A stretch of 64,000 nucleotides of DNA, taken from NCBI GenBank assembly GCA_966674685.1, contig CBKWJC010000006.1, positions 1-64,000 on the forward strand, written 5' to 3'. The notes beneath the pieces were generated by a model. It worked only from the letters and a program-made list of their open reading frames with translations. It was not told where the DNA came from and did no database searches. This stretch comes from Thainema sp966674685 (GTDB lineage: Bacteria > Cyanobacteriota > Cyanobacteriia > Phormidesmidales > Phormidesmidaceae). This document shows positions 57,676 to 64,000 of this stretch, in pieces (the first letter of the stretch is position 1; the number at the start of each line of letters is the position of its first letter). The position numbers and the translations under genes are program-made.

Positions 57676-59118
57676 ATTTTGGGTGCGAAGCTGTTTCAGC
57701 AAATCGTAAAACGGTTGCCAGTTGTCATCGATCGCGATTGGTTCCCAGACCGCTTCGATTTCGGGACGCATCAAAACCGTAAGAGGATTATGGCATTTTA
57801 GCCGCTGAGCAACTTGATCGATTTCGTCATTTGTCAGATGCGTCAGGCAGCACTGATATAACTTACGCCATTGATCGAGGCATTGAGCCGCTTCTGGATC
57901 AGAGTGTTCCATCACCGCTGAAAAAATAAGCTGGGCATCTTCGCGCCATTGGGGTTGAAACTGCTGACGAAGCTGAGCGAAAAATTCGTGATAGCCAACT
58001 TCCGTTTCACTCAGTAGCCGCAGCGTTGACTCCAGCAGCTCATCGGCACTTTCAATCGGTAGGTGATCGTAACCCAGGTCGCCAAAGCCCAAACGGTTTA
58101 GCATTCGCTGTCGATACGTAGCGCGATATCGCGCTTCATAACCCTCTAGTCCAGCCTCCAGATCGGCTGCGGCAATCACCATCTTGAGCGGAACCTGTAG
58201 CTTTTCTAGGTTCCAGCGACACATCAACGGCTGATTGCCGTAGCGATAGCGACCCATATAGTCAAAATAGGCCGCCGTGAAGCGCGGATCGTAGGTATGG
58301 ATAAAGGCATAGGGGCCATAGTCAAAGCTTTCGCCCGTAATTGACATGTTGTCGGTATTGAGCACCGCATGGCAAAAGCCGACCGACATCCACTGCGCCA
58401 CCAAATCAGCCACTCGCTCGACTAACTCGGCATAGAAGCGGGCATAGCAGTCTGGATCACCCAGTAAATGGGGATAGTACTGCTCAATCACATGGTCGAG
58501 CAGAATGTGTACCAGGTCTTTGCGTCCGTAGTAGTGCAGTCGCTCAAAGGTGCCAAAGCGAATGTGCGATCGCGAAAAGCGCACCATCACCGACGACCGG
58601 GTTGGCGACGGTTCATCGCCTCGCCAGAGGGATTCGCCCGTTTCGATTAAACTCAGACAGCGAGAGGTGCGAACGCCTTGATAGTGCAGCGCTTCAGCAG
58701 CCAAAACTTCTCGCACCCCGCCTTTCAGCGTCAGCCGTCCATCCGCCGTGCGAGAGTACGGTGTGCGACCTGAACCCTTGGTGCCAAAGTCATACAGCTC
58801 GCCATCTACCCCACGCACCTGACCGTAAATGAAGCCGCGGCCATCACCTAAAAACGGATTGTATTCGCCAAACTGATGACCGTGATAGCGCAGCGCTAAA
58901 AAGGGGCGCACAGCTTCGAACTTGCCGAATGCATCAACAAAATGCTCGTCCGTTACCTGGTTTGGATCAAGGCCAATCTGGGGCAGCAGATCATCATTGC
59001 GAAAGCGGAGCTGATGCTGCGGAAATTCCGCCGCATCAACAATGTCGTAATAGTCATCACCGAGGATTTCCAGAGCAGGGTCGTAGTTGAGCTGGTGCAA
59101 GAAGGGGTTATCGGTCAT
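57658..59118 (-). CDS. selO: Protein AMPylase SelO (YdiU family pseudokinase)
   Basis: This 486-residue protein matches SelO: LALRYHGHQFGEYNPFLGDGRGFIYGQV, DFGTKGSGRTPYSRTADGRLTLKGGVREVLAAEAL, then FCHAVLNTDNMSITGESFDYGPYAFI. These hold the inverted ATP-binding residues that let SelO transfer AMP to serine, threonine and tyrosine instead of phosphate. Cyanobacterial forms often lack the C-terminal selenocysteine/cysteine, as here. It is linked to redox stress. Its last four to five codons and the stop lie in a palindromic repeat. Confidence 0.92.
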   Translation of the reverse strand: MTDNPFLHQLNYDPALEILGDDYYDIVDAAEFPQHQLRFRNDDLLPQIGLDPNQVTDEHFVDAFGKFEAVRPFLALRYHGHQFGEYNPFLGDGRGFIYGQVRGVDGELYDFGTKGSGRTPYSRTADGRLTLKGGVREVLAAEALHYQGVRTSRCLSLIETGESLWRGDEPSPTRSSVMVRFSRSHIRFGTFERLHYYGRKDLVHILLDHVIEQYYPHLLGDPDCYARFYAELVERVADLVAQWMSVGFCHAVLNTDNMSITGESFDYGPYAFIHTYDPRFTAAYFDYMGRYRYGNQPLMCRWNLEKLQVPLKMVIAAADLEAGLEGYEARYRATYRQRMLNRLGFGDLGYDHLPIESADELLESTLRLLSETEVGYHEFFAQLRQQFQPQWREDAQLIFSAVMEHSDPEAAQCLDQWRKLYQCCLTHLTNDEIDQVAQRLKCHNPLTVLMRPEIEAVWEPIAIDDNWQPFYDLLKQLRTQNNLESS

Positions 59119-59300
59119 AAAAGTTGTGTTGGATGTCGGGCATGGGTAGGGCCAGATTTTGGCAGAGATATGAAATATGGGTAGAGGCAGGTTTTGCTGA
59201 CCAATTTCGATTAAAACCGATCACTTGACGGCAAAACCTGCCCCCATAGGTGAGATCGCATTACATCACATCAATCGCATTCCAAAAATCGCATTACAGC

Positions 59301-60488
59301 CTACGACTGAGAGAGCCGCTGTACCGCTTTGCCGCCGAGGAGCTGATCGGCTTCTATCAGCAGGGCGGGAATTTTATCGGCGTGGGGACTGCGAGCGAGA
59401 CAGTCGCTCAAATCAAGCTGATGAACGTCTTTAGCGGGCTGACCGGGAAACCAGTGGCCGCCGTTGCCCAGCAGGTTATAGCGCATTTGGGCATATTCCG
59501 TCATGTCAAAGGCCAGGGCGAGATTCCGCAGCCAGAGGATCGCAGGAATATTGATGCCGTTGGGCGTGTTTTCCGGTTCCGGTAGTCCCCGATGCCAACT
59601 GCGGAGCCAGTCACGACCTAAAGCCGCGATCGCAGCTGCTTCCAACCGCTCCAGAATCGGCGGCAAAATCTCATTGGCTTGGTCAAGCAGCGGCACCGCT
59701 TGCAAATGCTCATCAAAATCCGTAGGTCGAGCAGCGCCAACGCTGAGGGTATGCACCTGCGGATGGCTGAGGCAGAACAGGTCGTTGAACACCATTGGAC
59801 TGAGCGGACGACAGAGATCGACCAGCTTTTGGGGGGGGTTGTAGAGCTTGCCGCCTTTGTCCGACGGGCTGATGATAAACACGCCCATATCGTGTTCCGC
59901 TGCCGCTGCGATCGCAGGCCAGTTGAACTGGTTGATGTAGTACCAGTGTAGATTCACGTAGTCAAACTGATTGGTGCGAATGGCGTCCACAATCACCCGC
60001 GTAGATCCGTGGGTCGAGAAGCCAATGTGCCGCACCTTGCCCTCGGCCTGGAGCTGTCGCGCCACGTCCAGACAGCCACCGGGCCGCGTAGACCAGCCCA
60101 GAATTTCGTCCGTATTGATGCCGTGCAGACCCAGCAGGTCTACATAATCCAGCCGCAGGTTTTGCAGCGATTGCTCAACGGTTTGGCGAAACTCCTTGGG
60201 GTCGGGCTTGGGGCTGACTTTGGTTTGGACGATGATTTGATCTCTGGGCAGCGTCGGCAAAATTTGACCCAACTGCACTTCAGAGGTGCCATAGCCACGG
60301 GCGGTTTCAATGTGGTTAATTCCGACATCTAGAGCGCAGCGGATGGTGGCCTCTAGATTCTGCTGATTTTTCTTTGCAATCTGCCAGCGGGGAATATCTT
60401 TCCACGAATGCTGGTAGCGCATCCCCCCACAGGAAAACACGGGCATCTGCAACTCCGTGCGGCCAAATCGTCGGTACTGCATCATCAA
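59301..60488 (-). CDS. Aldo/keto reductase family protein
   Basis: This 395-residue protein has an AKR barrel: MQYRRFGRTELQMPVFSCGGMRY, the catalytic tyrosine region HIETARGYGTSE, lysine in VQTKVSP, and histidine in LLGLHGIN. The extended C-terminus (ENTPNGINIPAILWLRNLALAFDMTEYAQMRYNLLGNGGHWFPG) is common in cyanobacterial members that usually carry a 4Fe-4S site; here no clear four-cysteine set is visible. The substrate is unknown. The first two methionines come from ATG repeats; the start at 60482 is equally likely. Confidence 0.85.
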   Translation of the reverse strand: MMMQYRRFGRTELQMPVFSCGGMRYQHSWKDIPRWQIAKKNQQNLEATIRCALDVGINHIETARGYGTSEVQLGQILPTLPRDQIIVQTKVSPKPDPKEFRQTVEQSLQNLRLDYVDLLGLHGINTDEILGWSTRPGGCLDVARQLQAEGKVRHIGFSTHGSTRVIVDAIRTNQFDYVNLHWYYINQFNWPAIAAAAEHDMGVFIISPSDKGGKLYNPPQKLVDLCRPLSPMVFNDLFCLSHPQVHTLSVGAARPTDFDEHLQAVPLLDQANEILPPILERLEAAAIAALGRDWLRSWHRGLPEPENTPNGINIPAILWLRNLALAFDMTEYAQMRYNLLGNGGHWFPGQPAKDVHQLDLSDCLARSPHADKIPALLIEADQLLGGKAVQRLSQS

Positions 60489-60530
60489 CGCTTGAGTTGT
60501 TTAGGTGTTTGACAGCGTAGTTTTCTAGCC

Positions 60531-60581
60531 GCGATCGCATTTGGGGATACAGGTTGAGCCTGTATCCCCAAATGCGATCGC
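60531..60581. other. Perfect 23-bp hairpin between minus-strand genes
   Basis: Arms 60531-60553 and 60559-60581 are exact reverse complements around a 5-base loop (ttgag). The outer end is the HIP1 octamer. It lies between the AKR gene start (60488) and the next gene's stop (60600). No T-run follows. A hairpin of the same size stands at 2172-2222. Confidence 0.75.
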
Positions 60582-60599
60582 TGAAAATCTCACTACCCT

Positions 60600-61529
60600 T
60601 TACAGTGTAAAGGGATCAAAGCGATCGCACATACGCACGGGGGAATCTGATCGGCCCTGCATCGGACACTGCTGATGATTACAGAACAAACAGTCGGCCT
60701 GTATCGGACGCAGCAGATGAGCTGTGGCGTAAAGATAGATGCCTTGGTTAATAAAGCCTTGCGCCTCCAGGGCTGAAATCGAGTCGCTGATCAAGATAGC
60801 GGTACGAATGCCCAACTGCTGCCGCGCAGCGTTGATATCGGCTAATACCTGACTAAAGCGCTGGTTGCCATCGTGGATTTTAATCATCACCCGCTGTGAC
60901 TCGTCGCGGAAACAGGGGGGCGATTCTTGAGCAAAGTAATCCTGGTATTGCAGCGTATAGGTGCCGTCTGAGTAATGGCGAGTGCGAATCCGGCGATGGA
61001 AGAGGACGCCCAGATCGCCCGCTTCATTCAGCACGTACCACCACGACTTATGCCAAGCCGCTTCGGGTAAATGCAAAATTGTGACGACTTGCTCAGCCGA
61101 GAATCCCGATGCCGCCAGAATAGACTCCACCTGCGATCGCGCAATGTTTCGCCCCAGCGTTTGAGTCGGCGTTTGGCAGCGCGTCACCTGCTGATAGTCC
61201 ACCGTTGAACAGCAGGCCGCTTGCGCCGAGGGTGCCGCCTGGATCGAATCGGCCAAGACGCAGTTAATCACGTCATAGTGCAGCACGCCGTCAATTACCT
61301 GAGTTGGCGAGACAGGAACGCCGAGCGTTGCCCGCATCTGTCCCACCCGATGCGCTGGAGCCACTTGGGGATAACAGTCCACAACCAGCGATCGCAACGT
61401 CACTTCATCTGCGATCGCAAGAGCCAGCACGATCCGCTCTCGTAACTCGGCGGCATCGACGGACGGCTCATCAATGGCAGACTGTGGAGGTTGGCGTTGG
61501 GGCTGAGTCAACGATACCGGATAAACCAT
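60600..61529 (-). CDS. Cysteine-rich protein of unknown function
   Basis: From the ATG at 61529 this has 309 residues. The C-terminal 30 hold a CxxC-x4-C-x10-C set (CLFCNHQQCPMQGRSDSPVRMC), a plausible Zn or Fe-S site. Further cysteines (QAACCSTVDYQQVTRC) lie near the middle. The part SRYV-type helices apart, a segment LHLPEAAWHKSWWYVLNEAGDLGVLFHRRIRTRHY is distinctive. I do not recognise the family. ATGs at 61568 and 61667 are alternative starts, but sequence there is made of short repeats. Confidence 0.55.
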   Translation of the reverse strand: MVYPVSLTQPQRQPPQSAIDEPSVDAAELRERIVLALAIADEVTLRSLVVDCYPQVAPAHRVGQMRATLGVPVSPTQVIDGVLHYDVINCVLADSIQAAPSAQAACCSTVDYQQVTRCQTPTQTLGRNIARSQVESILAASGFSAEQVVTILHLPEAAWHKSWWYVLNEAGDLGVLFHRRIRTRHYSDGTYTLQYQDYFAQESPPCFRDESQRVMIKIHDGNQRFSQVLADINAARQQLGIRTAILISDSISALEAQGFINQGIYLYATAHLLRPIQADCLFCNHQQCPMQGRSDSPVRMCDRFDPFTL

Positions 61530-61554
61530 AAGCGCCTGATGCGTAGCGTCTCTT

Positions 61555-61622
61555 GCACTTGCAGTCATGTGTACACACAAATGTGCAGTCACGAATGTGC
61601 CGTCACAGATGTGCGATCGCAC
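61555..61622. promoter_or_regulatory. Iteron-like repeats upstream of the cysteine-rich gene
   Basis: The plus strand reads gcagtcatgtgtac, aatgtgcagtcac, aatgtgccgtcac and gatgtgcgatcgcac in sequence, with about 15-base spacing. This is an iterated TGTG-C-GTCAC motif just upstream of the favoured start. It could be an operator for a repressor or activator, or a small minisatellite. Confidence 0.5.
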
Positions 61623-61667
61623 AGCGAGCCTGACTCTCGCGCAAGACTTACATTCATCTTGATGCAA

Positions 61668-62293
61668 CCTCAGCTACTCTTGTCGCCACCTGTGACAAAG
61701 CGTTGAATTCTCATACAAATCCTTGTAGCCCCACCCAAAAAGTTTACAAACAACCAAAAATCGCAACATCTCAAGTGTCGTATCTAGCAGAGTTGTTTCA
61801 TGTTCATTAGAGAATATCTAAAACCGCTGGTGTTACGTAGGGGCATTAGCGAAGCCATGCCCAAAGGTCTATCCATTCGCCCCTACTAGACTGAACGTTG
61901 TAATTATCAATTCAGTGATCTCCATCTCTACGAGAATTCACGGTGATGACTGTCAGTCTAATAGAAAACCATGAGTGATGAGAAGCGACTAATTTCTTTA
62001 ATGATCAAATTTTTCGAACCTATTTATTAAAGGCATGGCCGACGATAGAATCCTTGTGCAGTAAGACTTTGGTGAGATAGTTGATCTTGTTTTGAGCGAT
62101 TACAGAGCTAGAAAAGCGAGCTGATAGCTGATGGTTAATCCTTAAAGTTTTGTAATTCTCCGGCAGATTAGCTACACCTTGCTACTGTACCTGTATGTAA
62201 AGAATTACATCATCTGGTTGAGACTTACGGAGGGTCGGGCAATCTGAAAATAGTCAGCAGACTTATTGCCTCATCACGATTGGAGTCGAGTTT
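61668..62293. other. 626-base spacer before the APC-like gene
   Basis: No gene is visible. A GTAGGGGC-type palindrome lies at 61837-61886. Downstream the spacer is AT-rich, as expected for a promoter. A possible Shine-Dalgarno (tggagtcgag) stands before the ATG at 62294. Confidence 0.5.
61837..61886. repeat. GTAGGGGC palindromic repeat, copy 2
   Basis: It starts gtaggggcattagcgaag and ends cattcgcccctac, with a diverged middle. The ends match the copies at 45652-45722 and 63639-63666. Confidence 0.7.
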
Positions 62294-62767
62294 ATGCATA
62301 GCCTAAATCACACTATTGAGCGGTCAGTCTTAGACGCAGATGGCCGCTACTTAGATACTCAAGAACTTTACCCACTAGAGCAATATCTCAGAAGCTACAA
62401 CCAACGGCTAGAAACCTACGATTTGCTGAGGGAAAAGAGCGATGCCTTAGTGTTACAAGCGCTCCGCAAACTCGCCCAGGTATATCCTGAACTTATCCAA
62501 AAACACGGCAAGCGCTGTAAGTACGACATGACAGAAGTACTGCGCTATGCGGCTCTATCGGTTCTAAAAGATGATGAGGTGTTCTTTAAAGAAGCAATGG
62601 TGTCTTGGTTAGACACGATCTTAGTTGCTCATCACAAACATGAGCACTGCATCAAAGCCTATCAGTATTTAGAAGAAGCGATCGCAACTACGCTACCGCC
62701 CACTGATGCTACTCTCGTTCGCCCCTACATCGAGATTGTGCTCATGACATTGAAGTCCCACGCTTAA
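62294..62767 (+). CDS. Allophycocyanin-like phycobiliprotein-fold protein
   Basis: This 157-residue all-helical protein fits the phycobilisome globin fold: an N-terminal SVLDADGRYLDTQELYPLEQYLRSYNQRL helix pair, and a core helix with KRCKYDMTEVLRYAALSVLKDD. Cys75 and Asp78 fall where the chromophore Cys84 and Asp87 of allophycocyanin stand (C-x-x-D eight and five residues before LR), so bilin binding is possible. The usual Arg86 is replaced by Tyr. The rest is strongly diverged. It is followed by a PBS-linker gene, so it may assemble with it. Function is an inference. Confidence 0.75.
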   Translation: MHSLNHTIERSVLDADGRYLDTQELYPLEQYLRSYNQRLETYDLLREKSDALVLQALRKLAQVYPELIQKHGKRCKYDMTEVLRYAALSVLKDDEVFFKEAMVSWLDTILVAHHKHEHCIKAYQYLEEAIATTLPPTDATLVRPYIEIVLMTLKSHA

Positions 62768-62881
62768 GTTATCAACCACACAGCGTCAGATTTATTGTTG
62801 GAGACCACATCAGAACTATCAGCTCAAACATAAACTTGGCAAATACCTAGACGCAATTTCAAAAGATTAGGAAGGTCGAAG

Positions 62882-63619
62882 ATGAAAGAATATGAAAATT
62901 CAATTACTCTCAATAATCGTTCATCACGCGATGAACGAGAATCCGCCCTGCACCAAATTTACAACCAGATTTTAGGCCGCCAACCCTATCAGTATGAGCG
63001 CAAACTATTAGCTAGCGCAGAGAAAGATTTTCTCCAGGGTAAAAGCAGTGTTAAACGCTTTCTAAAGTGCCTGGGACAATCTGAAATATACTTGAATTCT
63101 TACTATCACAATTCATCTAATCTCAAGTTCTTAGATTGGTGCTTTAAACACTTCATGGGGCGCGCACCTCAAGATAAGGAAGAGATCCAACATTACTGCG
63201 ATATCTTGATGCGATCGGGAGTTAAAGAACTGATTACGGCTTTGCTAGATTCCGAAGAATATCGGAAAGTATTCGGCAACTTTACCGTGCCTCATACCCA
63301 TGAGCAAAGTCGCTATGTATCGCCAAAAGCATACTGGGAGACTAATGTATTGACCCATGAGCATTTCAGTCAGCGGGGTCGCGTCATCCCCACCATGTAC
63401 TGGCATTCGTTAGGGCTAAACTGCGATGCAGGTGTTTGTCATCCTGAAGTAGACGGCGAATTTGCAGGTGCGCCTCAATCGACTAGCGCAGCTTCAGATG
63501 ACATGATGCCCGATGAACTGATGGAATTCTTGAAAGCACTGGGGCCAACTCAAGCTCGCCAGCTCATTGCCTCAATGACGCCCAAACAAAAGCAGGCACT
63601 CTATCAGGCGATTCATTAA
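62882..63619 (+). CDS. PBS-linker domain protein
   Basis: The 245-residue product has one phycobilisome linker domain at about residues 20-150 (IYNQILGRQPYQYERKLLASAEKDFLQGKSSVKRFLKCLGQSEIY, KHFMGRAPQDKEEI, LLDSEEYRKVFGNFTVP). A post-domain follows with QRGRVIPTMYWHSLGLNCDAGVCHPEVDG. The last 45 residues hold an acidic linker and a helical MDELMEFLKALGPTQARQLIASMTPKQKQAL-like tail. One linker domain with a non-standard tail is unlike rod linkers (CpcC) or ApcE. It follows the APC-like gene by 114 bases, with an aggaagg ribosome-binding site. Confidence 0.85.
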   Translation: MKEYENSITLNNRSSRDERESALHQIYNQILGRQPYQYERKLLASAEKDFLQGKSSVKRFLKCLGQSEIYLNSYYHNSSNLKFLDWCFKHFMGRAPQDKEEIQHYCDILMRSGVKELITALLDSEEYRKVFGNFTVPHTHEQSRYVSPKAYWETNVLTHEHFSQRGRVIPTMYWHSLGLNCDAGVCHPEVDGEFAGAPQSTSAASDDMMPDELMEFLKALGPTQARQLIASMTPKQKQALYQAIH

Positions 63620-63638
63620 ATACAATTTTACGTGTCTG

Positions 63639-63666
63639 GTAGGGGCAAATGGCCATTTGCCCCTAC
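63639..63666. repeat. GTAGGGGC palindromic repeat, copy 3
   Basis: A perfect 28-base palindrome with half-site gtaggggcaaatgg lies 19 bases past the linker gene stop. It can serve as a terminator-like structure there. Confidence 0.85.
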
Positions 63667-63776
63667 GTAACGTCAACGGTTTTAGATATTTCCTGATCAA
63701 CAGTAAACCACCCTGCAAGGTTGATACGTTAACATCGATGTGCTGAGGCTCAAGTTACTTTCTTCCAGGGTTATTT

Positions 63777-64000
63777 ATGCGATCGCACAATGCGCCACTC
63801 TCGGTTTGGCAACAGTTACGGCGACGAGAATTAAACTGTGAGCAGGCGCTAGATTTACTGGTTGATTCACAGGGTAACGTCAACCTCACGCTGCTCGACC
63901 ATGAAGTCAGCGCCAGATTTTTCCAAACGTTTGCCAATCAGAACTTGCCGCCCGTGGTGCCGCTGCTGCTCTGGCAAAATTGCTACTACCTGGGTAGCCC
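63777..64000 (+). CDS. N-terminal fragment of a GspE/PilB-like or related protein
   Basis: A frame from the ATG at 63777 is open to the right edge. It begins MRSHNAPLSVWQQLRRRELNC and contains SARFFQTFANQNLPPVVPLLLWQNCYYLGSP. The LPPVVPLLLW-x-N-CYYLGSP pattern resembles the start of cyanobacterial type II secretion/type IV pilus ATPase-like proteins, but with only 74 residues this is uncertain. The start codon itself overlaps a HIP1 octamer. Confidence 0.5.
   Translation, partial: MRSHNAPLSVWQQLRRRELNCEQALDLLVDSQGNVNLTLLDHEVSARFFQTFANQNLPPVVPLLLWQNCYYLGS

Overview
The window comes from a cyanobacterium. The evidence is the psbD start at the left edge, a high-light-inducible protein, phycobilisome-type proteins at the right edge, two CP12 genes, pipX-pipY, a glucosylglycerol hydrolase, the PyrF-PyrE fusion, a System II cytochrome c assembly gene (ccsB), an NtcA-type glnA promoter, and very frequent GCGATCGC (HIP1) octamers. 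The genus cannot be fixed from the sequence. The GC content is middling, intergenic spaces are long, and the many dispersed palindromes fit a filamentous or large-genome species.

Layout. 1-8.8 kb: psbD start, UPF0367 protein, an orphan CbiO-type ATPase, a small basic protein, a START/SRPBCC protein, a HLIP, a PilB-like protein without the ATPase core, a parallel beta-helix plus six-SLH protein, and a one-helix membrane protein. 9.2-20 kb: SGNH hydrolase, then on the minus strand the nitrogen/division cluster pipX-pipY-(1.3 kb spacer)-sepF-proC-glsB-like, then der-cbiQ-trpE-like, and a lipoprotein. 20-27 kb: gghA, purL, purF. 27-29.3 kb is accessory: Uma2, an LRAT-like protein and a HigB/HigA pair. 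29.4-31.5 kb is an overlapping enolase-superfamily/DUF1611 pair that matches the DgcA/DgcN D-glutamate pathway. 32-34 kb: ccsB. 34-36.1 kb is a small island: a HEPN-like protein, a PIN-toxin/antitoxin pair, two flanking arrays of a 33-34 bp HIP1-centred repeat, and a decayed second copy of the antitoxin start. 36-49 kb: methyltransferase, GT2, queF, coiled-coil membrane protein, AEC transporter, gcvP, tRNA-Leu, orphan peptide-type permease, KirBac channel, pyrFE, tandem CP12. 49.6-57 kb: SLH/VirB10-like protein, sugar transferase, glnA with a complete NtcA promoter, tRNA-Pro, rhomboid protease, TraX, pteridine-type glycosyltransferase. 57.6-64 kb: selO, aldo/keto reductase, a cysteine-rich unknown, an allophycocyanin-like protein with a linker, and the start of a further T2SS/T4P-like gene.

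Functional links. PipX is the known co-activator of NtcA, and glnA here carries a textbook NtcA site, so the window holds both a nitrogen-control effector and a target. CbiO and CbiQ are split 15 kb apart with no substrate-binding subunit in view. The most unusual content is non-coding. A roughly 100 bp palindromic element occurs about nine times, with arms that vary while pairing is kept, and its copies lie next to or inside gene ends. Two other structured intergenic repeats occur in two copies each. Two long perfect hairpins, and the repeat arrays around the PIN toxin module with its relic, complete the list. The best protein-level leads are the APC-like/linker pair, the DgcA/DgcN-like pair and the tandem CP12 genes.
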